Source: Butyrivibrio sp. FCS014
GTDB lineage: Bacteria > Bacillota > Clostridia > Lachnospirales > Lachnospiraceae
Length of the DNA stretch: 64,000 nucleotides
Reading direction: 5' to 3'
Assembly (NCBI RefSeq): GCF_000526935.1
Contig: NZ_JAHA01000019.1
Span: 434,001-498,000 of the forward strand
Part shown: one piece after another, positions 17,237 to 26,154 of the stretch
How the letters are laid out: the number at the start of each line of letters is the position of its first letter
Position numbering within the stretch: the first letter of the stretch is position 1
Translations under genes and position numbers: made by a program
Notes under the pieces: model-generated
What the model saw: only the letters and a program-made list of their open reading frames with translations
Databases searched by the model: none
Told to the model about the DNA's origin: nothing

Positions 17237-19450
17237 TTAGCGCTTTTTGATATTCATAAGAGCATTTGAAAGTGCCTTAATCTCGTCGGATTCTATATCC
17301 ATTCCGCCCTGTTGCAGGAGCTTCTTAAGGGGCTGGCGAGCAATCATCTGTTGCATCGCTTCGGATATCTCTACTCCTTCGCCCATCCCACCGGCTGTCT
17401 TTGCAGTCATTGCAGCCATCATTCTGTCCAGTATTACTTTTCCTTCAGGCGTTGCCTGAATCTCTGCCATTGTACTTGAAAGGGAAAGGTATCCCTCTTT
17501 TTCCTCAGGTTCATCTGCCTTATCAAACCAGTTTCTGACCTTTTTGTCGGGAGCAAAGTATGCAGGATTGGGCTCAGAAACCTTTGCTATCTCCATTTCA
17601 TCAGATAACTCGCCTGAAACAGCCTTTATTGTATGTACTCCGGTTATGGAAACATTAAACTTAAAGATATGTTCTCCGCTTGCGTTTCCTACTTCTGCGC
17701 CGTCAACAAAGAGAGTTACGGACTTTTGGTTTGAATATACCTTAATCTCTGTGTTATCCTCGATGCGGTCGTGATATCTTTTTCCGCAAAGATGAACGAA
17801 AGGCTCATCTGACCACCATGCTTTATAGATATAATAAGCGTCCTTTTTCTGCTTTCTGTCAAAGGTGATGACTCCCTTGTGGTTTTTGCCGGGGTCTCCT
17901 GCCTCATCTCGTCCTGCTGCAGCAAATTCAAACATATTCCAGAGATATGTTCCCCAGATATATGGACGGGTGCTGAACATTTCAAGCATATGCTCGTGAT
18001 AAACAGCCTGATAACTCTCTGTATAATCGCCTTTTTCAGGTATTGGAGACTGAAGCGTAATTACTGAATCTGCGCCATACTCCGTAAGTCCTATTGCCAC
18101 ATCGGGATGCTGATTATGGAAATCGTCAAACCACTTGTCATTGTCCTCCATCTCGCCTACATACCAGCCATAGTAGAGGTTGTAGCCGCGAATATCAGGC
18201 AGTGTTACAAGAGGCGAGTCTGTCTCAAGAAGGAACAGATTTGCCATGGCAGAATATCTGATAGGATCCATCTCGTGGACAATATCGTTTAATATCCTGT
18301 GATTCTCCAAAAGGTCTTCAGTTACGCCTTGCAGAGATATTTCATTTGAAAGTGCCCAGCACATTATTGATGCATGATTGTAATTCTGGCTTATCAGCTC
18401 TTTCATCTGGGATATGGTGTTCTCTCTTCCACTGTCCATATGTACGGTAATATATGGAATCTCAGCCCAGACTACTACGCCCTTTTCGTCGCACAGATCA
18501 TAGAAGTACTGATCGTGCTGATAATGTGCAAGCCTTATGGAATTTGCTCCCATAGAGAGGATAAGTTCAAGGTCTTCTTCATGCATTTCTTTTGTAAGCG
18601 CATTACCGACTCCTGCTCTGTCCTGATGTCTTGAGACTCCTCTAAGTGGATAGCTTTCTCCATTGAGGAAAAATCCTTTTTGAGGATCAACATGAAACTG
18701 CCTTACTCCAAACCTGTCATAGATTCTGTCACACTCTTTTGTTCCATCCAAAAGAGTTGCTGTTATGTTGTACAAGAACGGATCCTTGAGACCGTTCCAT
18801 AAATGTGGCTCTTTTATCGTGATCTTACCGCAGGCAACATATCCACAGGATGCATCCTCTGCCGGAACCACCTCAAACTCCTGCTCTGTTACACCATCTA
18901 TTGATATTCTTACGCGCTCTCCGCCGCTCGTGTATGCCTTTATTTCAATTTCAGCTTCATTTCCGTTTAGTCTTGGTGTGACGTACAGTCCTTTTCCACC
19001 ATAATAGTCCATGTCAAAGTGCTTTTCATCCACAACCACAAGATAAACATCCCTGTAAATGCCACCATAGAAAGTGAAATCCGCTTTCTGTGGATACACC
19101 CTTGTATTTGGCTCGTTGGAAACAGAAACTACAATCTCATTTGAATCTGAAAGTACCTCTGTAATATCTGCCCTGAAACACGAATATCCGCCATCATGGC
19201 TCGCAACCTCACGGCCGTTTAAAGCAACTTTTGCAGAAGAATTAACGCCGCGAAATTCCACATACGCCCGCTGTCCCTCTTCCATTACCGGTCTTTCAAA
19301 TGTCTTTTTATAAAAGCAGGTTCCTCTGTAATACGGCTCGGGACCCGTCTGTCCGTCAATAGCATTCCAGGTATGCGGAAGATTTATACTCTCGCTCTTT
19401 CCCTCTTTTTCAAATATCCAGTTATCATTCCAAAGAATTGTTGTTCGCAT
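17237..19450 (-). CDS. Glycoside hydrolase family 2 protein
   Basis: Beta-galactosidase/beta-glucuronidase-type enzyme. A sugar-binding domain comes first (LPHTWNAIDGQ, PYYRGTCFYKKTF), then an immunoglobulin-like domain and a TIM barrel with the acid/base glutamate in ALSNEIS near residue 369 and the nucleophile in LTEYGAD near 456. About 150 C-terminal residues form an extra domain and a Met-rich helical tail. No signal peptide. GAGG lies six bases before the ATG. It is in the operon with GH78 and GH1; whether the substrate is a galactoside, glucoside or glucuronide cannot be told by eye. Confidence 0.92.
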   Translation of the reverse strand: MRTTILWNDNWIFEKEGKSESINLPHTWNAIDGQTGPEPYYRGTCFYKKTFERPVMEEGQRAYVEFRGVNSSAKVALNGREVASHDGGYSCFRADITEVLSDSNEIVVSVSNEPNTRVYPQKADFTFYGGIYRDVYLVVVDEKHFDMDYYGGKGLYVTPRLNGNEAEIEIKAYTSGGERVRISIDGVTEQEFEVVPAEDASCGYVACGKITIKEPHLWNGLKDPFLYNITATLLDGTKECDRIYDRFGVRQFHVDPQKGFFLNGESYPLRGVSRHQDRAGVGNALTKEMHEEDLELILSMGANSIRLAHYQHDQYFYDLCDEKGVVVWAEIPYITVHMDSGRENTISQMKELISQNYNHASIMCWALSNEISLQGVTEDLLENHRILNDIVHEMDPIRYSAMANLFLLETDSPLVTLPDIRGYNLYYGWYVGEMEDNDKWFDDFHNQHPDVAIGLTEYGADSVITLQSPIPEKGDYTESYQAVYHEHMLEMFSTRPYIWGTYLWNMFEFAAAGRDEAGDPGKNHKGVITFDRKQKKDAYYIYKAWWSDEPFVHLCGKRYHDRIEDNTEIKVYSNQKSVTLFVDGAEVGNASGEHIFKFNVSITGVHTIKAVSGELSDEMEIAKVSEPNPAYFAPDKKVRNWFDKADEPEEKEGYLSLSSTMAEIQATPEGKVILDRMMAAMTAKTAGGMGEGVEISEAMQQMIARQPLKKLLQQGGMDIESDEIKALSNALMNIKKR

Positions 19451-19469
19451 GTTTCACCTCTCCAGATTT

Positions 19470-20984
19470 TTACTGACCCATTGCAGCCTTTTTCTTATCG
19501 CCGATACTCTTCTGGATCTCTTCCATCTTCTCGTATGTGAGCTCGGAATTTTTCATTGCCAGAAGTGTGCAGATCCATCCCACTATAGGGAATCCGATAA
19601 GAAGTATTACGGTCATAACCCTGACGCCGAAGGTAAGCGGATCGCCCTGCTGCGGAGCAGTAGTTGTATATCCTATAAGTCCGATCATGAGTGTTGCGAT
19701 AGTTGCACCAAAGGATGAAACTATTTTGTCAATGAAGCTGTAAGTAGCGGATACTGTCGCAGGCATGTATTTTCCTGAGCGATCCATCTCATAGTCAACA
19801 ACATCCATTCTGAACGCGCTTGTTGATACAGAAACAACCATCTTCATTGCGTTATTTCCAAATGTAAAGAGCACGTATGTGATTGCCATGAGAACTGCTC
19901 CGGTTGATAAGTTGCCACCGAATACTGTTCCCACAAGAGTTGTAGGTGTAAATAAAAGATATACTGCAAATGCGATATTCAGTCCGATACAGTTCTTGGT
20001 CCAGTCGATCATGACCTTTCTGCTACCCTGTTTACCTGCAATCTTCGCACCTATGATCGCAAAAATAATGGATGGAAGCATTGCAAGCGCAGACAGAATC
20101 GATGATATAGCCATTGAGCCAAGCATAATTCCGTTAAGCATTGTGGACACTACCGCTGCAGAGCCTATTGTCTGTGCCAGCTTATCGGATGTTGCAGCCA
20201 TGATGAATCTCTGAAGCTCTTTGTTTTCTTTGATCAGAGCCAGCATATCCTTAAAGTTTGGCTTTTCATCGGTCTCGCCATCCTTTTTGATTCCTTCGAA
20301 ATTCTCGGGAATGTCGTATGGAGCAATTCCTATGCATGCCAGAATGTAGAAAAAGAGCGAAACAAGTATTACCACTACATTGTAAGTTGCGAAGTATTCT
20401 GTTCCCTGAATGTTATTAAATCTTGGGAGAATCACAGCGGATGCCACAACGCTCATGATCATTGGCACCAGATATGAATATGCTGTACTCCAGACACCGA
20501 TTGTAGGACGCTGTTTTGGATCATTTGTCAGAATGTTCATATTGATCTGACCTGCTATACTTACGAATGTATAACCAATGATATAGATCACATAGCAGAG
20601 AACAAAGAATGTTATTCCTGCTGCGCCCGTAAGTGACAGCTTTGCCCCTATATTGCACATCAGCGTCGTAGCGATGGCCATAAGAAGCCATCCAAACATG
20701 ATCGAAAATCTTACTTTTCCAAATCTGGAATTAAATCTTTCCAGGAAAAAAGCTATTACCGGGTCTGTAATTCCATCCAAAAGCCTTGATCCTGTGATAA
20801 TAAGTCCTGTAACTGCAACAAGTATTCCAAAGTTGGAATTTCCAATATATGTTGCACCATTCATCAGCAGATAAAATGCCATCTGCCCTGCACCTGTCAT
20901 CATCGCAAGCGCAATATGCCAGGTTTTAGCTCTTTTATAAGTTACCCCATTTTCTTCTCTTATCAGAGATTTGTCCTTACCCAT
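19470..20984 (-). CDS. GPH-family sugar:cation symporter (MelB-like)
   Basis: Twelve-helix transporter of the glycoside-pentoside-hexuronide family. The first part has GAGQMAFYLLMNGATYIGNSN, then SRLLDGITDPVIAFFLERFNSRFGKVR, matching the family's conserved helix II/loop region with Asp residues for the cation. It is the first gene of the operon after the divergent promoter, with AAGGGG nine bases before the ATG. Its likely job is importing the rhamnosylated glycoside that the downstream GH78, GH2 and GH1 enzymes break down in the cytoplasm. Confidence 0.9.
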   Translation of the reverse strand: MGKDKSLIREENGVTYKRAKTWHIALAMMTGAGQMAFYLLMNGATYIGNSNFGILVAVTGLIITGSRLLDGITDPVIAFFLERFNSRFGKVRFSIMFGWLLMAIATTLMCNIGAKLSLTGAAGITFFVLCYVIYIIGYTFVSIAGQINMNILTNDPKQRPTIGVWSTAYSYLVPMIMSVVASAVILPRFNNIQGTEYFATYNVVVILVSLFFYILACIGIAPYDIPENFEGIKKDGETDEKPNFKDMLALIKENKELQRFIMAATSDKLAQTIGSAAVVSTMLNGIMLGSMAISSILSALAMLPSIIFAIIGAKIAGKQGSRKVMIDWTKNCIGLNIAFAVYLLFTPTTLVGTVFGGNLSTGAVLMAITYVLFTFGNNAMKMVVSVSTSAFRMDVVDYEMDRSGKYMPATVSATYSFIDKIVSSFGATIATLMIGLIGYTTTAPQQGDPLTFGVRVMTVILLIGFPIVGWICTLLAMKNSELTYEKMEEIQKSIGDKKKAAMGQ

Positions 20985-21118
20985 TATTATTAACCCCTTT
21001 CAGTTGCATGATAATCTTTGAAAGCTTTCCTGTTATGGTCATAGTATCATTTAGTTTTGTAATATGTTAGAATTATTTTATCCCGATTAGTATTATTTTG
21101 TTGTTTTGAGGAATAAAT

Positions 21119-22330
21119 ATGGACCACACTCTTTTTTCAGCTCTTTTAAAAAACCTGCTCTCTGTGGATGTCACGGATGCAACAGACATGGACAGCTCTC
21201 TTTACGCCTTTGAAAAGAAATACTGCTTCAGCATAAAGATGCAGCCCATGTTTACAAGCAAGGCGCTTTACTATCTTCTGTCCTCCTCCAAAGAAAGCAT
21301 GATCTATGAGCTCATAGACCAGCTCGGTATCTGCTTGTCCTTTTTTACGTTTGATAACAGGATTTATATAATCGGACCTTATGTAAAAGAGAAATATTCA
21401 GAGCTTAAGACAGAAACCGTACTTGCAAAAAACGATGAATCCTCATCCAAATCATTGGTGTTTAAGCTGTATTACACAGCATTTCCCATTGTGTATACCG
21501 AGCAGATCACCAGTGTTGTAAATAAATGCATAATCTCTTTTTTCCCTACGGAAAGTGAGTATTCATACAGAAGACTATCGGGATTTATTCAGGATGTATC
21601 TGAAGAAGATGATAAGACAGAACTGTCCGAGAAGAATTACAGTGAAATCTACAGGAGATATGATCAGGAAAAGCAGTTCCTTTCGATGATAAGAAACGGG
21701 GATACCAAAAACATCCTGTCCGCATTTGAAAAATTGTCCGGTCCGGAGGCTCTTTCCGATTTTTCCAAAGAGACTCTTAACTACTATGCCTCGGGCTATG
21801 GTCTGGCAATACTTAAAGCTCTTTCCAGAAAAGCTGCGGAAGAATCAGGTCTTTCAGTCATTACAATAGATGAGATAACCCAAAAATACACCCAGCTTTC
21901 ATCAGCTACAAACAATGCAGAGCTTCAGACGCGCTATCAGATCGATATGATCGTTGAGCTGACAAAAGCTGTTCACAACCACAAGCTGTCTCTGGACAAG
22001 TATTCTCCCCCCATTCAGAGGGTAATGGAATACATCAATCTTCATCTGGGGGACCATATATCAAACGATGATCTGGCGGCAAATGCCAGTATGTCCATCT
22101 CTCACCTGTCTAAGGTGTTCAAAAAAGAAACCGGCGGGACCATGACGGAGTACATCGCACTTATGCGATGCAAAAAAGCTGCCGGACTCCTGAAAAAGAC
22201 AGAGCTTCCGGTCCAGGAGATCAGCAGCTACGTCGGATATTCTGACAACAATTACTTTGTGAAAGTATTTAAAAAAATATATGATCTGACGCCCTCAGAA
22301 TATAGAAAAACACGTATAGTAAGCCTATGA
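21119..22330 (+). CDS. AraC family transcriptional regulator
   Basis: The C-terminal ~100 residues form the double HTH of AraC proteins: YINLHLGDHISNDDLAANASMSISHLSKVFKKETGGTM and then VQEISSYVGYSDNNYFVKVFKKIYDLTPSEYRK. The first ~280 residues are a less conserved sensing region with no obvious cupin motif. It is transcribed away from the transporter across 134 bases of AT-rich DNA that must contain both promoters, so it probably controls the glycoside operon in response to the imported sugar. GAGG precedes the ATG. Confidence 0.92.
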   Translation: MDHTLFSALLKNLLSVDVTDATDMDSSLYAFEKKYCFSIKMQPMFTSKALYYLLSSSKESMIYELIDQLGICLSFFTFDNRIYIIGPYVKEKYSELKTETVLAKNDESSSKSLVFKLYYTAFPIVYTEQITSVVNKCIISFFPTESEYSYRRLSGFIQDVSEEDDKTELSEKNYSEIYRRYDQEKQFLSMIRNGDTKNILSAFEKLSGPEALSDFSKETLNYYASGYGLAILKALSRKAAEESGLSVITIDEITQKYTQLSSATNNAELQTRYQIDMIVELTKAVHNHKLSLDKYSPPIQRVMEYINLHLGDHISNDDLAANASMSISHLSKVFKKETGGTMTEYIALMRCKKAAGLLKKTELPVQEISSYVGYSDNNYFVKVFKKIYDLTPSEYRKTRIVSL

Positions 22331-22421
22331 AACACTATGCTTCTGATCGCTTCCACCTTGTCTTCCCGAGGCCTTATACTCCCGTCAACATCCTCGGAAA
22401 TCTCTTCATTGTCAGACTCTA

Positions 22422-22630
22422 TCAGCTCTTAATAGTTATGGGAATAATATTGCAATCATTGAATTTGGCAAAACCTCTAAGTGTCCTCTCCAGTGCAGCG
22501 TCCATTGCTTTTGTTCGGCGAATCCCGGGCTCCCACCACAAGCCTTTAACTTGAAGAGTGCCTTCCTTACGATCCGGGACTGCCTCATCCTCGACCATAC
22601 TGCCCGTCCACTGCAATGGTCTCAGTTTAA
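22422..22630 (-). pseudogene. Fragment of a YcaQ-like winged-helix (HTH_42) protein
   Basis: About 68 residues, with DEAVPDRKEGTLQVKGLWWEPGIRRTKAMDAALERTL, broken here by length only, resemble the C-terminal end of the HTH_42/YcaQ (DNA crosslink glycosylase-like) family, where an RKxGxLxVxxLWWEPG element precedes the last helix. The rest of the gene is missing: the frame upstream merges with the end of the lipoprotein gene. The remaining ~90 bases to the AraC stop show no convincing gene. Called a remnant by memory of the family only. Confidence 0.5.
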
Positions 22631-23070
22631 TATGCACTTCCTGTGGCAAAAGAGCTCCAATCACCATACACTCTGTCAGCTCCCTCTCCACGAAATGCCC
22701 TCACTTTTATTCTGAAATCGAAGTCATCCTGAGCAGTGGCAACATAAGTATTATCTGCAATCTCAACGGTTTCGGGTTCTCTGTACTCCTTCTCTGAATA
22801 GTACTTATTTTCTACAGAGACCTCATATCCATCAGCCCCTTCAACCTGATCCCATTCGAAATAAACCTCTGCGCTGTCTTCACCGGATCTGAGAACTCCG
22901 TCTTTCACCACCGGCACACTAAGAGCGCTAGGTTCAGCCACTTCCTGTTCAACTACCTGGAGCTCACTCACCGCGGTGGATTCAGCTCCGCTGTCTGCCG
23001 CTTTATTGTTCCCACAGCCAACAGCAACGATCATCATAAGCACTGACATAGCAACACATAACTTTTTCAT
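22627..23070 (-). CDS. Small lipoprotein with a fibronectin-type-III-like domain
   Basis: N-terminal lipoprotein signal: MKKLCVAMSVLMMIVAVGC with the lipobox Cys at residue 19, followed by a Ser/Glu-rich spacer. The C-terminal 90 residues read like one fibronectin III domain (VYFEWDQVEGADGYEVSV ... RIKVRAFRG ... YGDWSSF). It would sit on the outer face of the membrane; function unknown. AAGGAG lies 11 bases before the ATG. It stands between a gene remnant and the PadR operon, with no clear partner. Confidence 0.8.
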   Translation of the reverse strand: MKKLCVAMSVLMMIVAVGCGNNKAADSGAESTAVSELQVVEQEVAEPSALSVPVVKDGVLRSGEDSAEVYFEWDQVEGADGYEVSVENKYYSEKEYREPETVEIADNTYVATAQDDFDFRIKVRAFRGEGADRVYGDWSSFATGSAY

Positions 23071-23168
23071 ACCACGTAAATCTCCTTCGTTTTAATCCCT
23101 CTTGGTCCTGCCACATTGTTGTTTCCATTGTCTATTTTAATTCAATTTTTATCAAAAATAGATCTCCT

Positions 23169-23732
23169 TCAACCGTCAAATGCCATTTCAGCTTTTCCAG
23201 TCAGCAGCTTTTTTGCCTTTGTGCACCACTTAAGGTACGCTTCATAAGTGTCAATTCCAAATGTCACTGTAAGATAATAGAAAACATGATCTTCTTCATC
23301 CAGTACTTTTTCCAGGTTCTCCTTGAACATATTAAGCACTGCCAGATTTCGTTTGACATCCTCCTCGAAAATCTCGATGTTCCTTATGGTGACACTCCTG
23401 TCCACAACCCCGCCAAAATAGAGCTTTAACAAAGTTTCATATCTGAGTTCATTGGAAACCTGATCTTCCTGTAACCATGATCTTAAAGCCTTGGTTCCCC
23501 GGGTAGTTATATGGTAAGGTATCCTCTCGCGGCTACCGGTCTTAGAGTTCTTCTTTTTTGAAATGAGGCCCTCTTCCTCCATGGAACTCAGTGCAGGGTA
23601 AATATTCCCAAAGCTCCCTTTCCAGAAGAAGCCTATCGCGCCATCAATTCTCTTTTTTATGTCATATCCGGTCAGATCTTCATGGGATAAAAGACCTAAA
23701 ATCACAAGATCTATTTTCCTGTCCTTTGCCAT
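23169..23732 (-). CDS. PadR family transcriptional regulator
   Basis: Winged-helix regulator. LVILGLLSHEDLTGYDIKKRIDGAIGFFWKGSFGNIYPALSSMEEEGLI is the PadR DNA-binding domain, followed by a wing (SRERIPYHITTRGTKAL) and a C-terminal dimerisation coiled coil. AGGAG precedes the ATG. The gene follows the ferredoxin gene by 15 bases, so both are read from one promoter, which carries a TATATCAA inverted-repeat cluster as probable operator. Confidence 0.93.
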   Translation of the reverse strand: MAKDRKIDLVILGLLSHEDLTGYDIKKRIDGAIGFFWKGSFGNIYPALSSMEEEGLISKKKNSKTGSRERIPYHITTRGTKALRSWLQEDQVSNELRYETLLKLYFGGVVDRSVTIRNIEIFEEDVKRNLAVLNMFKENLEKVLDEEDHVFYYLTVTFGIDTYEAYLKWCTKAKKLLTGKAEMAFDG

Positions 23733-23747
23733 TTCTCTTTCTCCTAA

Positions 23748-24476
23748 TCACTTCCAAGTAAACTTATATTTGAGGACTGATTTAGGGCATTCATCGACGC
23801 ATGCGCCGCACTGGATGCATTCTGTGCATTCAGCATTTTTGCCTTCAGCCACAAGTTCTTTGACATCAAGTCCCATAGGACATGCTCTGCTGCACTTTCC
23901 GCAAGAAATGCATTTATCCTTGTCCGCTTCAATATGAAGCTGCGGCAGATGGAGAAGCCTTCCGATACTGCTTCCAATTACCATAAACGGTGCCATCCAG
24001 CAGATGTAATGACAAGCTGCTCTTCTGCCATGCATCAGTGCCGGTATAAGCAATAAAAATATGACGCCATAGTAGATCACATAATTGTATATGCTAGCAA
24101 TAGATATTCCATGGTCTGTCATGTAAAAAGGATTTATGCGCACGTCATTTTTGCCCATAATAAATGCAGCAATCACCGCGCATATCCAGATTGTCCATAT
24201 CACATATTTGATTTTATCACGTTTCCCCTGCTTAGCCGGATTATCATTTATCCGCAGTGCGCATTCCTGAAGACCTCCCGCCGGGCATAGGTATCCACAC
24301 CAGACTCTGCCGAAGAACATTGAAAATACAAGCATCGCTGCAAACACAATAAAACTGCCGTTTATGACGTGCTCCATAGCAGCATTTATGATGATGTACG
24401 GCGAGAAATACCACATTGTAATCGGGAAAAGAAGCAACGATATCAGTAAGGCTGTTTTTCTTATTCTTTGTCGCAT
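23748..24476 (-). CDS. Membrane polyferredoxin (NapH/YccM-like 4Fe-4S protein)
   Basis: About five membrane helices with a GRVWCGYLCPAGG motif near residue 55-70 in an early loop, then at the C-terminus two 4Fe-4S ferredoxin motifs: CISCGKCSRACPMG and CTECIQCGACVDECPKS. This is the layout of NapH/YccM-type electron-transfer proteins that pass electrons across or along the membrane. AAGGAG lies nine bases before the ATG. It is co-transcribed with padR, so expression probably answers a PadR ligand. The electron partner is not visible here. Confidence 0.9.
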   Translation of the reverse strand: MRQRIRKTALLISLLLFPITMWYFSPYIIINAAMEHVINGSFIVFAAMLVFSMFFGRVWCGYLCPAGGLQECALRINDNPAKQGKRDKIKYVIWTIWICAVIAAFIMGKNDVRINPFYMTDHGISIASIYNYVIYYGVIFLLLIPALMHGRRAACHYICWMAPFMVIGSSIGRLLHLPQLHIEADKDKCISCGKCSRACPMGLDVKELVAEGKNAECTECIQCGACVDECPKSVLKYKFTWK

Positions 24477-24496
24477 GACAGTAATCTCCTTTTGCG

Positions 24497-24534
24497 TATA
24501 TCAATATATCAATTTGATATATCTAATTGATATA
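24497..24534. promoter_or_regulatory. Probable PadR operator
   Basis: TATATCAA occurs at 24497 and 24505, and its reverse TTGATATA at 24514 and 24527, forming an inner near-perfect palindrome (ATATATCAATTTGATATAT, 24504-24522) and an outer pair. It lies 21-58 bases before the ferredoxin-padR start and covers any likely promoter there. PadR proteins commonly autoregulate through such AT-rich palindromes. Confidence 0.65.
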
Positions 24535-24773
24535 TTATGTCCGTTACTGTATCATGTCAACAAAAAACAGATTTTGATCAAACTATTTCTCCATGATAAT
24601 GATTCTGTTACCCTTTTTATCTGTCTTGAAAAAAAGAACTCGATAATCTTTAGCCAGATCCCTCCTCGTCGCCTGAAATCTGGCATTAATAAATAATCTA
24701 AAACTGGCCATTTCAATATTACCAGACCCCGGAGTATATTCTTTAACATAACAAAGCGTTAAAGGAGCAAATC
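24535..24773. other. Leader region of the pyridoxal kinase operon, no gene seen
   Basis: About 240 bases between the divergent ferredoxin and kinase genes. It has a possible hairpin CCAGAT (24654-24659) with ATCTGG (24678-24683) and a smaller CTGG...CCAG pair downstream. I could not match it to a known riboswitch. The short open frame on the minus strand here has no ribosome site and looks non-coding. Confidence 0.4.
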
Positions 24774-25607
24774 ATGAAAGTAGCAGCAATAAATGATCTG
24801 TCAGGATTCGGTAAGTGCTCTCTGGCGGCGGATATGACCGTTCTTGCGGCAATGGAAATTCAGTGCTGTCCTCTGCCAACAGCGGTGCTCAGCGCACAGA
24901 CGGGATATCCTTCCTTTTACTCCAGGGACCTTACGGGGATCATTCCTGAGTATTTAAGAGAATGGAAAAAACAGTCGGAAATCTTTGACGGAATAATAAC
25001 CGGCTTCATGATGAGCAGCTCTCAGGCAGCCAGCAGCCTTGAGTTCATACGGACTTTCAAATCCGAGAATACAAAAGTCCTTGTAGATCCTGTCATGGGG
25101 GATGATGGCCGCACATACAATAACTTTTCAAAGGAGCTCCTTGAAACCATTCGTGAGATGGTAAAAGAGGCTGACATAATCACTCCGAATCTGACAGAAC
25201 TTATACTGCTTGCCGGAGAAGACCCTGACAGAATAATGCAGCTTAAGGGCGATGATCTCATGGAGGAAATCCAGAGCATCTCAATTCTTCTAGGCGGTGG
25301 GCAGGGCAAAACCATAGCAGTGACCGGTATACCTCTTTCTGAGGACGTCATTGGGAACTTCATTATGGAAAACGGGGAGCACAAAGTTATTACAGCCCAG
25401 AGCAACAAAGTCCACTATTCCGGAACAGGGGACCTGTTTGCCGCAGTATTTTTAGGGGAATGTTTAAGAGGCGGCAGTGCATTTGACGCAGCAGACCTGG
25501 CCAGCCGTTTCATTCTGGCTTCCGTCAGGGATACTGCCGGGGACACACCTCCAAGAGCCGGTGTGGAGTATGAAAAAAACCTGAAAATTCTTATGGACCG
25601 GGCATAA
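24774..25607 (+). CDS. pdxY: Pyridoxal/pyridoxamine kinase
   Basis: Ribokinase-superfamily enzyme of the PdxY/PdxK group that phosphorylates B6 vitamers. Features: NDLSGFGKCSLAADM at the start, PTAVLSAQTGYPSF, GFMMSSSQ, VLVDPVMGDDGRTY, TPNLTE and the C-terminal YSGTGDLFAAVFLG with the catalytic Asp of the GTGD motif. Length 277 is normal. AAAGGAG precedes the ATG. It is followed by an ECF S-component, which suggests that the operon imports and traps a vitamin, plausibly B6. Confidence 0.9.
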   Translation: MKVAAINDLSGFGKCSLAADMTVLAAMEIQCCPLPTAVLSAQTGYPSFYSRDLTGIIPEYLREWKKQSEIFDGIITGFMMSSSQAASSLEFIRTFKSENTKVLVDPVMGDDGRTYNNFSKELLETIREMVKEADIITPNLTELILLAGEDPDRIMQLKGDDLMEEIQSISILLGGGQGKTIAVTGIPLSEDVIGNFIMENGEHKVITAQSNKVHYSGTGDLFAAVFLGECLRGGSAFDAADLASRFILASVRDTAGDTPPRAGVEYEKNLKILMDRA

Positions 25608-25640
25608 CATTTTAATCATTACAGAAAGTGGGGAGAAATC

Positions 25641-26153
25641 ATGATCGGAAAGAAAAGCAAAATCTATACCTTAACCCTCAGCGGAGTCTTCGCGGCACTT
25701 ATCACTATTTTTACCGCATATATAGGCCATATTCCTGTGGGCGTTAACGGCGGATACATTCACTTCGGCGACGGACTTATCTACCTCGCAGCCACTATCC
25801 TTCCGCTGCCCTATGCCATGCTGGCAGGTGCCATCGGCGGAGGACTTGCGGATCTTTTGACCGCTCCTGCCTGGACCCTTGCAACAGTGATCATCAAGGC
25901 TCTTATCGTAATCCCTTTTTCAAATAAGACTCTTAGAATAGTCAGCAAAAGAAATATCGCCGCTCCGGTAATTGCATACTTCATTTCGGCAACCGGCTAT
26001 TATATCGCGGAAGCTCTTTTATTCGGGGCAAAAGCTGCGATCTTTACAAGCTTTACCGGAAGCTTTGTACAGTCCCTGGGCAGCATGATCTTTTTCCTGA
26101 TGCTTGGTACCACTCTGGACAAACTGGGCTTCAAGGCCAGAATGGAGGCATGA
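25641..26153 (+). CDS. ECF transporter S component
   Basis: Small membrane protein of 170 residues with about six helices and the usual ECF S pattern: LSGVFAALITIFTAYIGHIPVG early, GGYIHFGDGLIYLAATILPLPYAMLAGAIGGGLADLL in the middle. Such proteins bind a vitamin and couple to a shared EcfAAT module, which is not in the window. Position after a pyridoxal kinase suggests a B6 vitamer as substrate, which is an inference. It ends one base before the radical SAM gene. I believe it belongs to the group named TIGR04002, but this was not checked. Confidence 0.85.
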   Translation: MIGKKSKIYTLTLSGVFAALITIFTAYIGHIPVGVNGGYIHFGDGLIYLAATILPLPYAMLAGAIGGGLADLLTAPAWTLATVIIKALIVIPFSNKTLRIVSKRNIAAPVIAYFISATGYYIAEALLFGAKAAIFTSFTGSFVQSLGSMIFFLMLGTTLDKLGFKARMEA

Positions 26154-26154
26154 G

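Noticed and set aside
22331..22421. Coding-like stretch on the minus strand after the AraC gene
   Set aside because: The short translation looks protein-like but has a stop directly before it and runs into the antisense of araC without a start.
24552..24749. 65-codon minus-strand frame between the ferredoxin and kinase genes
   Set aside because: No ribosome site or known motif; the segment is better explained as a leader region with small hairpins.
24600..24773. Riboswitch before the pyridoxal kinase gene
   Set aside because: Two small hairpins are visible but no conserved element of TPP, FMN, cobalamin or other known classes could be matched.
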